A stretch of DNA of 64,000 nucleotides from Amphimedon queenslandica (Eukaryota; Porifera; Demospongiae; Haplosclerida; Niphatidae). Positions 34,101 to 46,228 of the stretch are shown piece after piece (the first letter of the stretch is position 1; each line of letters opens with the position of its first letter). A model generated the notes under the pieces. The model was not told where the DNA came from, did no database searches, and was given only the letters and a program-made list of their open reading frames with translations. The position numbers and the translations under genes are program-made. Location: the NCBI RefSeq assembly GCF_000090795.2, contig NW_003546249.1:364553-428552 (forward strand), given 5' to 3'.

Positions 34101-34980
34101 GAAGACTGAGAAAAGACAGTGAAAGTATACAGTTGGAGTAAGTTTTCACACGTGTACTGTAGAATAGACGTGTTTTGTTTTGTACGTAATTATTTAAATA
34201 TGAAAATATTTCATGTAATAAATTTTCATGGTTGAAGAGTCCCGCAAATTATTTTTAACAGCAAAAATTTCCCAATCTATGGTAACTTGTAATAACGAGT
34301 AAATAAAAAACTTACTGTTGCCATAATTAATGAGATAAATCATCAGAAGAATTATAGCCTTGGATCTTAAACTATAACACAATAATGCAAAACTATGGAA
34401 TCTCAATATTCTATTTCACTATGTATAAAATGCTGAGACTATGACAATGTGAAATCTGTGCACCTAGATACTGGCGCCTCATCCAGTGTGAAAGCACCAC
34501 TCTCAAGGAGCTACAACGAACCACAATGTTGCAATAATAATTATCATTACGAATGAATTTCGTTACCACAAACCAAAGCAGACAAAAGCTATAGACATTC
34601 ACAATGCTATGAAAGTATGACATTACACCTTATTGCTGAATCATTAAATAATTTGCAGCTGTCAATACCTTAAAGTAAATGAAAAAAGAAACATCAACAG
34701 CAAGCAATGTGAACACAGGCTATATATGCTATACTAAATATGTACATGTATATGCATGATATTACTTTTTCTCCCAAACATACATTAGAAACCACAAAAA
34801 AAAAACGTCTGCTCACAAAGTAGAAACTCCCTTTACCTAATAAATCGATGTCCAAGTCTAACTTTATTCTTTAAAACCACATTGCAGTCCTTGCGTAAAA
34901 TATGTACCTATGTAAATTATAAATGTGAAATTATGTATGTAGTGACAAATCAACAGTAGCATACATGCTTTTAGCAACAA
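34101..34980. other. No supported gene
   Basis: AT-rich with scattered short ORFs; nothing recognised. Confidence 0.4.
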
Positions 34981-35355
34981 TTAGTATGTGACATGCATAG
35001 CTCCACAATGCATATTAAGCTTTTCATGAATCATAAATGTATTTGTACATACACTCTGCTGCTGCAGAGCTGCTATTTCAGGGTTTCCACCTATTGCAGG
35101 TGGAGCTAGATGGAGTGCAGGAGGTGGCAGGCCTCGAGCTGGTATTGCTGGAGGTGGTGAGCCTGGTAGCACTGGATGTGGTGGTAGAGGTGTGGTGGGC
35201 CTGCAGCTACTGGTGGTAGTGCTGGCGGTTGTAGGCCTCCAGCTACTGGTGGTAGTGCTGAATGTTGTCGTGGAGGTGGCGAGCCACGAGCTACTGATAG
35301 TAGTGCTGGTGGTGGTAGCTGGCCTCCTTGGAGGTGGTGGTGGAGGAGAACTCAA
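34981..35355 (-). CDS. Proline/threonine-rich low-complexity ORF
   Basis: A 124-codon frame in a locally GC-rich patch begins SSPPPPPPRRPATTTSTTIS, repeats SSW.P.T.STTT several times, then becomes PPALHLAPPAIGGNPEIAAL with QQQ. The frame opens just after a stop with no ATG at its start, so if real it is an exon. The last 24 codons after QQQ look non-coding, and a GTGTATG donor lies there. The underlying DNA is an imperfect ~45-bp tandem repeat, so the frame may be incidental. No family recognised. Confidence 0.3.
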   Translation of the reverse strand: MSSPPPPPPRRPATTTSTTISSSWLATSTTTFSTTTSSWRPTTASTTTSSCRPTTPLPPHPVLPGSPPPAIPARGLPPPALHLAPPAIGGNPEIAALQQQSVCTNTFMIHEKLNMHCGAMHVTY

Positions 35356-35812
35356 TCATGCTCATCATAATCCATTAACTGCCTACAAATAAGTGAACAT
35401 TAATTGCTTATGTAACTGAACTGTCTTGCTGCTTCTTTTTAAAAAGTTGCAAAGCTTCAAAAAAATGTCAGACTTGAGAGCTGTGTGCGGAAATTGCTTG
35501 AAAAATAGCAACTGAAGCTGAATGTAAACTTCAGTAGTTTTCGAAAATGAAATAGATTTTAGTAATGCATTGTCAATAATGCTTAATAAATGTTAGTTAG
35601 GCTATGAATATTATTAATCATTCAAAATTAAAAAAAATGATTGTATAAAAACTGTTTTTGTAATGGAGTTGGTCTTCTTATGTTTGTTATTCAAAATTCT
35701 TGTCTTCCAGTATTGAACTGATACATAAGGAAAAAATTGTAGTTATCAATGAAAAGGATTATTGATTAATAAAAGGTATGGAAACAACAAAATAAAAAAT
35801 TCCTTTTAAATA
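35356..35812. other. No supported gene
   Basis: AT-rich sequence with no recognisable feature. Confidence 0.4.
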
Positions 35813-36747
35813 AAAAAGTAGGGTTGTCAAAAAATGAAAGAACAAGGGCGTTGAGTTCAATCATTTAATTATTAGTTCAAATAATAATAATAAACATTAA
35901 TTAATACAGAAAAAATTTGTCAAAAATTATTCAAAACTTTTAACCCTACTTAGCAAAAATTAAAAACAAAAAATTAAGTGCTGATGAGTTACACTAAGCC
36001 CCTGGGAATAAATATGATACATTGATCAAAGTATTAATTTATGATTAAAAGAATCACATATGAACATGAATTATATAGTGAAGGCCATTCAAGGAATGAA
36101 TTAAATTCATCATTTGAAAACTTGGTAACGATGTCTTCCTAGCTTGTGCATGGATTTTTAACACTAACTTCTTATTGCTGGTATTAAGGCTAGTTCACTA
36201 TATTACACTAGTCCTGACGTTACGCTGATGCTGGATTATAAAAAAGCCTCACATGGTCAAATTCCCGACGCTTTTGATTAAAACTCAGTGGTAAATTGGC
36301 CTGAACGTCATATTGTGAGCCAGTATTTGACTAAAAACTTCAAAACAGATGTCATTTGTTTAGGGTTTTTGCCTAACTTCCTTAACTTTACTGTGGATTT
36401 TGTGTTTCTGCAAGGTAGGTGTGAATTATTAATTATTCGTTGTGATTATTACTAGTTATTATCAATCAATTAATTTTGTAAAAAATGTTTGTGATTGAGT
36501 TTTTTTGGGAGAAGAAAGATTTTGTTGTTGAAAAATAGGCGCTAGTCAATACAATAGCGGACACGGCGAGAATCGAGACAGACCTGTCAGAAGAGAGAAA
36601 GAAGTAAAACTTGAAGTAGAGTGGAAACTTTTGAATAATTTTTATGATTTATCTCTTCATAAATTAATGTTTATTATTATTAATTGAACTAATAATTATT
36701 AAATGAACTTGACCCCTTTATTTCTTTTTTTGACAATCCTACTTTTT
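35813..36747. mobile_element. Non-autonomous element with ~140-bp TIRs
   Basis: The left arm (35813 to about 35952) and right arm (about 36600 to 36747) are inverted copies. The ends read AAAAAGTAGGGTTGTCA and, complemented, AAAAAGTAGGATTGTCA. Internal shared words include AAACATTAATT and AAAATTATTCAAAA. The ~650-bp centre has no transposase. Superfamily unknown; a TTTTAA-like flank is ambiguous in such A-rich sequence. Confidence 0.8.
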
Positions 36748-36881
36748 CTTTCAAAAAATTCTTTTTAACTTGTCATATGGCTTTGTATGAGCCATTTCAA
36801 AATTGTGTTCCAAAAGTATGCTTCAAATTGTACTAGAATTTGGTGGTAATTAATTTAAACAGGCACAAACATATTAATTAG

Positions 36882-37271
36882 AAACTTATGAAGTGCTTAA
36901 GCGAGGTCATAGTAAGGCTATAGATCTGGTAAAAATTAAAGTTAAAATGAACAACAGCTACCATGGATCTTTGTACTACCCTGTTCAATATTACCCGAGT
37001 CATTCACAGCCATTCTGTGAAGAGGCTCGTGTAGCACAAGAGGCAGCCTCAGCTATTAGGATTTTGACAAGTAACAGTGAGCCTCAGGACAGATGTTCTC
37101 CAACGAAGAATTCGTATAATATCAAGGTTACACAACCAAGGAAAAAGTTTCAATTCGCAATGGAAAAGTTTAGACATCAGAGTTTATTTTCAACTGTTGT
37201 AGTGATAACTGAAGGTATGAAATATGAATTTGAAGATAGTGTAGTGTCTCCCTTGAAATTGGTTACTTTAA
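36882..37271 (+). pseudogene. Unrecognised gene, 5' part, split by nested elements
   Basis: An open frame follows a TTAATTAG acceptor-like site and reads TYEVLKRGHSKAIDLVKIKV, MNNSYHGSLYYPVQYYPSH, ARVAQEAASAIRILTSN and KYEFEDSVVSPLKLVTL, with ordinary residue composition and no internal stop over about 130 codons. It ends only where a piggyBac-type element begins at TTAA (37268-37271). The matching 3' part resumes at 40445. No domain is recognised. It may be a host gene or an element-encoded accessory protein. Confidence 0.45.
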
Positions 37272-37835
37272 CCCTTTCACGGTCGGGGTAAAAATTAGCT
37301 AAATCATCCCGTGGTCAGATGTTTCATTAATGACATAGCTGCAAGTGTAGTTGCTATTATTGGAACAGTACAGGCGTACATGATAAGTTTATTTTGAAAT
37401 GGGAAAAAGGGACACTTCAAGTGCCTGTTCTAATGCTAGTACAAGTTAAATTTAAGTCAAAATGCAGAAAAGTAATTTATGACTCTTGTTATAAGCATAA
37501 ATAAACAAAATTAATTTGTAATTGTGGTAATACATACTAGAGCATGTCTGTACACAATGTCTTGCAAATAATTTGTAGCTTTCCATTCTTCAGAAGTGAA
37601 GAAACAAGGCTAAAATGAGAGCCTAATAGAACACCCTCGCAATCACACCCACCGACCAAAGTGCCACAGAAAGGCTTGAAAACAAAGAAACATACCAGCT
37701 TGGCTTTATAAATGTCTTCTGTAGGTTCTACTTCAGTTATCTTATAAGTTTTAAGCTTGTTCTTTAAAAGCAAGCAAGATATGGGAGAAAACAAACCCCT
37801 TCTTTTAGTTGCTTCGAGACCACACCCACTTTAAC

Positions 37836-40018
37836 AAATTTGTACCAAAGATCAAGTTACGTAGGCATATTTACCCCAGATGGTTTTCAAAAGAAATTTG
37901 TGACCAAATCAAGTGTATAATGACACTGAGAAGGAAATTCAAATCTGGTGCTGAAGCATCTACAAGCAAATTGCTGGAGTATAAAAATTGTATCAAAATT
38001 GGAAGCAGATATGGCTAAGGCCAAAGAAGCATATGAGAATGACTTAATAGAGCAGGCTTCTTCAAATCCAGGTCTCCTCTTCACACACATAAGATCACTT
38101 ACTAAACAAAACACCATTCCTCATGTCATGGCCTATATAGACTGAAGTACTTCTATTGACTCTGGAAAGGCATCTTCGTTTAATGAATTTTTCTACTCCA
38201 TTTACTCCAATAAATCTGATGCCCACCCAGCCTCCTCCCAGCTGTCCTACCTACCCTACTCTAACAAACATCTCTATTTCACTCTCTGATGTTCATAAAG
38301 CTCTGTCTGCTTTAAAATCCAAAGAAGCTATGGGCATTGACAGCATAGGCCCAAAAAATCCTGATGTCTTGTGCCTCAGCCATTTGCGTCCCTCTCCACC
38401 ATTTGTTTTGTCTATCTTTTTCTTCCGGCACTATTCCCTCTCAATGGAAAACGCATCTGATTACTCCAGTGTTTAAGACAGGTGACAGGTCACGTATGAA
38501 AAACTTCCATCCAATCTCACTTATTTGCTGTGTTTCCAAAATCCTAGAACGACTAGTTTCTGACAATATATCTCCCCACATCTCTAGTACTGTGTCACAA
38601 CACCAATTTGGTTTTCTGAAAGGCAGGTCTTGTCAAAAACAGCTTCTGAAGATGCTGTCAGAGATATATACAAATAGTGCTAGCAAACACAGTACAGATG
38701 TAGTATATCTGGATCTACGTAAAGCTTTTGACAGTCTGCCACCCTATACTGATCAAGAAGCTCCAGACATTTGGTGTCACTGGTACTCTCCTGAACTGGC
38801 TCATGAACTACCTTACCGCTAGGTTACAACTGGTGTCCATCTGAGGCTCTCTCTCAGGTACATTACCAGTAACTTCAGGCGTCCCCCACGGGAGCATCTT
38901 GGGCCCACTACTGTTTCCGGTCTATATAAATGACATGCCTATGCCATCTCCCTCCCCTCTATTCTACTCTTTGCAGACGACACCAAATGTCTCAGATCTG
39001 TACCTAATAGAGACAACTTTTCTACAGAGCTCCAAGAAGACATTGATTTGTTATGCTACTGGAGCCCTAACAATCTCATTGCATTCAATGAAGCAAAGAG
39101 TGCTGTCCTAAGGTTCCATAAATCCACAACTTTATTCTCAGCTCCTTTATACCATGTAAATGGTACAAGCGTATTAGCAGTCAAGACCTATAGAGACCTA
39201 GGTGTCATCATGTCATCTGATCTCTCTTTCTCAGAGCATATCAATTGTGTTGCCTCCAAGGCCTATTAAATGTTAGCTCTGCTAAGACACATTCACATCT
39301 TTAACATGCATATCTGCAAAAAAAGCAATTTTTTTTGACACTAGTCTATCCAATACTACTTTACTGCTCTGTAATCTGGAGGCCTTACCTCATTACAGAC
39401 ATTGTGGTCCTGGAAAGGGTACAAAGAAGGGCGACCAAGTTCATTCTCAACAATTTCACCAGTGACCAGACTAAGGTCCCTAAATCTCCCTCTGATGATG
39501 ACCTTTGAGTTACAAGACCTGATATTTTTTATCAAAGCCATAAAGACACCTGACCCTTTCCTCAATATACTGGACTATGTCTCCTCCAATAATACTACAC
39601 GTTTTGGTGCTGGTCTTAAGCTCCCGACACTCTGTTTCCTTCACAAACCTGGACTGTCACTTTTATTACAACCGCCTCCCTCGTTTGTGGATTTCACTAC
39701 CTGTCATCCAAGACTCTGTCTTCAAATGCAGTAATGGTAATCATAAAAAACCACTTCTTGTCCACATTTGAATCTGTTTTTAACCCTAATCACGCATGCA
39801 CCTTACACTCACTCTGTCCATGTAATTTATGTATCTTCTCCAACTTCTCTTAAATTTAAGTAGTGTATTCTGTCTAAATATGTGTTTGTTTGTAAAGGCT
39901 GTTTTGGCATGTTCGACTCCGACCTCCTGTGCTACCATTATCTAATCTATCCTCCTGAAATTTTTAATCCTTCATTTGTGTCACTGGGGAAGTTATTATT
40001 ATTATTATTATTATTATA
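37836..40018 (+). pseudogene. CR1/L2-like LINE, 5'-truncated copy
   Basis: Starts downstream of the endonuclease with FNKFVPKIKLRRHIYPRWFS, then RT pieces: SFNEFFYSIYSNKSD (38178-38225), GIDSIGP, FHPISLICCVSKILERLVS (about 38506-38565), QHQFGFLKGRSCQKQLL, VYLDLRKAFDSLP with the first Asp (about 38702-38740), SGVPHGSILGPLLF (about 38878-38920), and the C-terminal NRLPRLWISLPVI plus a CTLHSLCPCNLC-type Cys motif (about 39790-39830). The 3' end is an (ATT)n run at 39993-40018, as CR1/L2-group LINEs often have. The YADD region is frameshifted. It is oriented like the LINE at 10440 and is better preserved. Confidence 0.85.
39993..40018. repeat. (TTA)n microsatellite
   Basis: About nine TTA units at the 3' end of the LINE; probably its original tail. 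Confidence 0.9.
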
Positions 40019-40444
40019 ACTTCAATTCTCCATTGGTTCGTACAGAGGAAGAAAAGTAGAACAGTTTCTTCTTTTTCTAGGCGCTTCATAAACCTTATTG
40101 CTACTTGTAATAGCTCTTTGGACTTCCCAGACATCATGGAGAAAAGATCTGCTGGCTATTTTTCAAGCACATCAAGTGTGAGTGAGACAGCAGGCCTTTT
40201 TTGCTTTAATAAATGACGACGATCGTTACTTCGTCTGTAACAAAGCAAAACAACTAGCTACCAGCTTATAACTTGGAAGTAAAGTGAGAAGTTTTAAAAT
40301 AGCCTACAATACCTTTACTTTCTGCAGCAGACTATTTTAGAAATAGTTTTAAGCAGCAGTATGCACCTCGATGCATTAATGCATTACTGACACTGTCGAA
40401 AACCAACCCCCAGACGTATAAATGCATTATTGATCGTGAAAGGG

Positions 40445-41030
40445 TTAAAAACTTTAAGGGAAAGGAAAGGTGTGGATCAATGATAAAGTAGACATTGCGG
40501 ATACGTACAAAACATGTAGCTCTAATTCAATTAACATGTGGTGTGAAGAATATGATCGAACAGAATATGACGTAAGAATTGGAAGGAAGTGGAATCATGT
40601 TGATGAGTTAGTGCCACAATCAAGACCACCAATACGGCAGCAATTTAGGGAAGTTGAGGAAATTTCAGTGGCCTCCAAGAGAAGCATTCATGTCATTAAA
40701 CTTCTGCTCAGATTAGATTATGGGCTATGATACACATTGGAACTCATGGGATAATGATAATCCTCTGAATATACCTATGCTGGGAAAGGAAAACAGCCAA
40801 AGGATAAAGAAACATCAGAAACAAATAATGCACTTTCTAGTATAGTAGAAGGCATTATGCAACCTATGTAAAGTAGCAACCCTCCAGTTACTTCTAAAAC
40901 ATTGCAAACTGAACCAGCAGAAGCATCACCAAGCACGATGTCTAATCTGAGGCTCCAATACATTCAGCAGATCTAACATTTACATAAATTATTGGAATTA
41001 GATGCTATTACAAGAGATGAGTACTGTTTA
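40445..41030 (+). pseudogene. Unrecognised gene, 3' part, after nested insertion
   Basis: Directly right of the piggyBac-type element the TTAA continues as coding-like sequence. With the insertion and one TTAA removed, the frame from the left part reads VTLKTLRERKG before a one-base shift into WINDKVDIADTYKTCSSNSI, MWCEEYDRTEYDV and EEISVASKRSIHVIKLLLRL. Further shifts lead to LSSIVEGIMQPM and a C-terminal module (SNLRLQYIQQI, HLHKLLELDAITRDEY). That module resembles a C-terminal helix (LR..YI.QL..LH.L.E.GAIT..EY) that I remember from many uncharacterised sponge and cnidarian proteins. Several stops and shifts mean the gene is now inactive. Confidence 0.45.
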
Positions 41031-41046
41031 ATTAACATTCATTAAA

Positions 41047-41260
41047 AGCTATGGCCATTATGACACTGCTCTTTAAAAAACTCAATTCAAGCTGTGGCCA
41101 ATACGACACAGTCTCACTAATAATTTATTCTAAGGTATGGCCAATGCGACACTGTGTCATATTATCATTTTGAGCTATGGCCAATACAACACTGTCTCAT
41201 ATTATTATTCATGTTAAGCTATGGCCATAAGTATTATGCCCTCTCATTAATTATCAATCT
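41047..41260 (+). repeat. ~40-45-bp tandem repeat, five copies
   Basis: Units start near 41047, 41091, 41133, 41173 and 41217 with AGCTATGGCCAATACGACAC and continue TGTCTCAT plus an AT-rich spacer. The last copy is the most diverged. Confidence 0.85.
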
Positions 41261-41415
41261 TTTTATTGTCCCTTTTGTCAACATTACATGCATTTTTAGC
41301 ACCAGTGTTGCTATTATTAGCATCTGCTATAGAGTAACAACACAAATTCTCTACACATATTTACATTTGATATAAATCCATTAGATCTGTTAGTACCTCA
41401 AAATGATTTGGTGGA

Positions 41416-44400
41416 TTATAGAGGAAATGCTGGTGCATCACTTAAATCTTGCACATGCTGGCCGGCCATTGTAATTGAAACAGTGCAGCTGTTATTAATC
41501 CACTCAACATGTTGACACCGACATGTTCGTCGATTCTTAATCATGGATCTGCACTCATCCTTGAAGTTAAAGATAGATGTCTTCAGCAAATGGGCGAAAG
41601 CATATATCTCAAAATCTGAAGCCAAACTTCTGTCTCTAGCCATTCTGGACCTCTCATTGTAGGAGTCACTTGTTGCTAGAGTATCAGGAGCTGTGTGTGA
41701 ATGAATAATGATATGAGACAGTGTCATATAATCTGTGCTTTTAAGACAATGGACAAACAAATGAGACTTTGTTCATAAGTATTCTGCCACTATGAGTAAA
41801 TTTCTCTGTCTTGCTGTTGATTTCCAGTTATGGCATGGGAAATTGATCTGAAGGAACAATTTCCATCACCTCTGATAGGAATACATGTCTGAATGTTTGG
41901 ACACTTGATCTGTACATCAGGTCCTCCGTGTCTCACACCATTGTAAGCATAAAAGCGTATAAACCCAATTTCTAACACGTTCCTCTTGGCCAGTCCATTC
42001 CTACTGCATTGTATACCCAGTTGGACCAAGTTATGGTTGGGTCATAACAATTAGTGGTTAATGGTCGAGGGCCAGTTTTAGCTTCATCAACTAAGAAATC
42101 TGCACCTTGGGTATTATTGTTACCATCATTGTTATTGTTACCACTATTGTTAACATCAGGTGGTTTCTTGGGACAACTATAATCCTTATTGTCTGATGGC
42201 CTACTTCTCTTATCATGAGCTATGTTTGGTGGTGGCATACTTTTTTTTTTGATTTTTTGCTAGTGGCTCATCAATTGTTCCAGTAAGTGTACGCTTTCTA
42301 CTGCCACAATTTATAGAAATGGCATATTGTGGAAGGTCTGGTCTGCACAATTGTCTCAACCTGTTTATTTCTTTTATGCTACTAGAGGAAACGATCAATG
42401 ATTTGGGATTGAAACATGTTCAATTAAAACCAGACAGTGTTTGCACTCGTACTAGAACAATGTAAGCCATTCCTGCACTAATTACATTGTCAGGCAAATG
42501 AATGATTGCATTATCAAGTGACTGTCCCTGAAAATTGTGTATGGTAACATCAAAAGCTAATATCAAAGAAAACTCGCTCCTATATTTCATTACCATGAAC
42601 TTTCTCTTGACTTATTCAATCTAACAAGAATCGGCTATTCTATCAAATGTAACTGTTATGTGTCTTTCTAAAATGGCCAGCACTGTAACAAGTGCTCCAT
42701 TTACTAATCCCTTCTCAGCATTTACATTACAATGCAATAACTCTAGACCCCACAGCCAATTTTAATTTGACTTTTAAACCGCCCCTATTCTTGTAACTTT
42801 TGCTCAAATATTTCTTCTATATCATCATTTTTCTTTCAATGTGTGCTGCCAGTACCATCAATGAAATTTGTGGCTTTAATTTTTATGGTTGGACTTAGTA
42901 GAGTAGCGAGCATTGTTTCATTAAATTTCTGACACATATCTACTTTCGGAAACTGCCAAACTCGGGCATTACCATCCTGTTGTCATACTGTAAATTTTTT
43001 TAATGGGCATCGAAAATACTCTTTAAGTAAGTGTAGCGAGGGTCTGATCATCTGGAAGCCACGTCTCACTTGGTCCAACATTTCTGAAAATTTTTGATGT
43101 GTTTTTTGTCTTTCATTTATTGTCAATTTGTCATAGGTGACAGTATCATGCCATATGTACACTGCACCCATACTACCAAGTCTGTATTTCACTGTTGAAG
43201 CTGTTACTTTGTCAAACACTAGTTTGCCATGAACTGGTGGCAATTAAAAGATGTCACCAACAAAGAGGACATTCTTTTCACCAAACTCTTCATCTGATTG
43301 GAAGAAGTCATTCATTCTCATGTGTATATGAGTAAGATCAATGCTAGAAACCATTGACACTTCATGATTATCATTTTCACATTTAAAAGTTATGTTTTCA
43401 TTACTTTGTCATTAGCCTTTGGTATTGACCAGTATGAGCCACTCTGTCCATTGTGTTCTATTGGCAGCTGAAACAGTCTATGTGCCATTACACCTCCCAC
43501 ATTGTAAGCAGCTAACCTTGTTGGAGCACAGACGGCACATGTCTGTTGGGTCAGTGTTGACCAGAGGCTTTTCACTAGTGCCTTAATAAGAAAAAATTTG
43601 CTAGTGTTTAATCTATCCCATTAGTTGTGGATCGTCATCTTCCACATCATTTTCCTCTTCTGATTGCTGCTCTTGCAACTTGTATGTCTTTTACCTATTT
43701 TGAGCAACTTTCTGAATTTTTCATTTGCTTCGACACATTTTGTGGTCAACAATGTGGCGATCAATGCTTCTTGGACAGTTTCACCATCTTCGACTAAATC
43801 ATTCTCGTTTCTAAATGGCAGGAAAGGGAGAATGATGGCGTAATAGAAACTGTCCCTCTGATTTGCATGATGAACTTGGAAACCTATATAGTTAGAAAGG
43901 CACTCTTTTTGTAGTGGTCTATACATTCGTTTGCCATTCATATCCTTGCCATTGTAAGTGATTCTGGCTACAAAGTCATAAAGGCAATATTCTTTATGTT
44001 CTTGGGCTCTGTTGGATAAAAGTTAGTGACAAAGCCCCCCTAAAAAGCCTTCAGTTGATGGATCATCTGCTGCTGTTTCTTTAACTTCACTGAGTTTCTT
44101 TCATAAACTTATTTTTCTTTTATGCAGCATTTCTACATCGATCCATGATACTTGTCTCGATTTTCTACAAGGTGCCTCGCTGAGTAATATATCACATGTT
44201 TTTTATAGTCCAATCGGTTGGCTGTCAAGACATCTTATGCTGATTCTGAACAATTAACTGTCGATGCCTCTATCATTTATGATGCCTTGTCACAGATCCT
44301 GCATGTGACCCATTTGTGCCATAATCTGCCTGAGCCAGAGAACTGTCACCGGTAAAGGTTACATCAACATTAGCCTTCGAAAACAATAGAAGCAGAGGAA

Positions 44401-46210
44401 TGTAATCATTGACTCTCACTTCTTCCTCACCCAGTTTAAAGAGATAATCCTTTTCTCTGCTATCATGCTTTGTTGGACATTTTTTAGTACCGTTTCTTTG
44501 GAAACTAAGAAAGGAAATCCAAATTTGCACTTTGTAACAAATACATTTTTACTAAACTTTCTCTTTTTCTTACAATAATTGCTGCACTTGTGTAAGTTGT
44601 ACCTCATAACAATTTTGTGTATCTCTGGACAGGTGACTTTATTTTATATGTTACAAGTTCCTCTTTTGTCTATGAATCTGATGACATCTTTGGCTCTACT
44701 CTCGCCGACAACTGGAGCATTGGCTGTCAAAATTAAACAATGATAGTTAGAAGCTCCTCTGGCCTGGTACTTTTCTTGTAATAAAACTCGCTAACCGGGC
44801 CCAAAACCTGTCCCTTGATTAATACTTTATTAAATATTTCATTAAACTTTAGAGAAAACTGTCTTGATACAGACACAGGATCTTCTGTGCAGAGTTTGCC
44901 TGTACTATATGACAGTGGAACAGTGTTTACTTTGAGCAAGTACTCTCCATTGTGTTGGGAGGAACAGCTAAAAGTAAGAGAAAAAGTGGAAGACCCAAAC
45001 TCTGCTATTATGTGTTTCACTTCATTTCTTCTCAGGTACCAGTATTGGTTTGAGCCACAAACAGTGTTTATTGTGGTACAGAGCCTCTTTTCAAGAAGAT
45101 CTTCATTCGTTTTGACTTGGTCTACAAACTGTGCAGCAGTCATGGAGGGACCTTTCACTGTATTGAGCCGTTAAAATATGCTACCTTTAAACTTCTTAAT
45201 CTGTTTGATTCTAAGATAATGGAAGAAGAGTAGCACAATTAATATCAAGAGTCTTTGCTCAAAATTTCAGATTTCATGTATTAGGCTACATTTAGGTTCA
45301 CCTGCCTGGGATGATACTCTCCAAACTTCACAATTGGAAAAAGAGTGAGAAAGCACTTGACATCCAAGTGCATCTGTCCGTTATTGATTGGGTCTTCCCT
45401 GACATGTGTCACCTTGTATTGCTGGATGTCACTTCCCTTGTTAAAATTTGAATTCATGTCCTGAATTGTGTAAGACTAGAAACCTAAAATGTCCTCATCA
45501 GTTGCTTCCTGCACCATAGTACCAGTAGCACTGTTGGCTGTTTCAAATACTTTGTTTGCTACATCATCTAAACATTGGTCAAGATTTCTGTAAAGCCAGT
45601 TGATGTCTTTCAGTTTCTCATAAGCAGCTTGTACTTTCTCAACATCAACTAAAGTGCGCTAGATTTTATTAGTTTTTGTAGCTTCACTGTTTAAAATGAC
45701 GAGAAATTTGAGATTTGACAGATATTTGGGTGTAAAGTCTTCTTTACTTTCAGTTTTTATTGTTTTTTCAACTGGTAATGGAAGATAAAACATTGTCCCT
45801 TCGTATGCTTTTAAATAGATGTATATTTGGACTTTAGCGGTGTAAGTTCTCCATCTAACAACAGTTTGGAAGCATTTTGCTAATTGAATTAACTGTGTAC
45901 TAAAGGCGTCTAGGCCTTTAAGCTCTTGTGGCAAAGGCTAACTTTGCAAAGCATTTATTACACATCTGTTAGGAATTTTATTGCTACATATTGTAGAGTT
46001 GCAAGTTTTACACATTAAAAGTTGCTTGCTGCTAAAATTTGAATCGTAATTGGTGAGAAAAGCTTCCAATTGTCTCCAAACCTCCCTCTCTTTGTCCTTG
46101 TCAAAAATTTTGGCAAGAATACTATGTCTCATTAATGTCCAGTGGCTAAAGCAAGCTTGCTCATTATGATCGCTGATTTCCTTTTGGAACTCAGCTATCT
46201 AGATAACATT
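41416..46210 (-). pseudogene. Helitron Rep-helicase polyprotein with C-terminal OTU domain, decayed
   Basis: Read leftward, the N-terminal region (46210-45180) has the CKTC...IPN.C.IN.L pattern. Rep (about 45158-44273) has FGSSTFSLTFSCSS, LGPVSEFYYKK, RGASNYHCLILTANAP and VNDYIPLLLLFSKANVDVTF. Rep nicks and joins DNA in rolling-circle transposition through an HUH motif; here its first His reads Asn. The Pif1-like helicase (about 43940-42500) has CAPTRLAAYNVGGVMAHRLF, HEVSMVS, FVGDIF.LPPV and LVNGALVTV. The expected Walker A (GGTGKS) before LIKALVKSL reads TLANFF. A linker (42240-42040) leads to an OTU cysteine-protease domain (IRGDGNCSFRSISHAITG, then ASDFEIYAFAHLL, 41900-41560). Many frameshifts and stops. 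Helitron ends were not located. Confidence 0.88.
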
Positions 46211-46228
46211 TTCTTTACGTAGGGGATA

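Larger units (their letters stand above)
37272..40444. mobile_element. piggyBac-type non-autonomous element with nested LINE
   Basis: The ends are CCCTTTCACGGTC on the left and, complemented, CCCTTTCACGATC on the right (12 of 13 matching). Each abuts TTAA (37268-37271 and 40445-40448). No transposase is visible. About 2.2 kb of the interior (37836-40018) is a LINE fragment, leaving roughly 1 kb of original element. Its left part resembles 6841-7040. Confidence 0.85.

Noticed and set aside
44815-45174. 119-codon plus-strand frame
   Set aside because: It is antisense to the Helitron Rep region, which carries the recognisable motifs.
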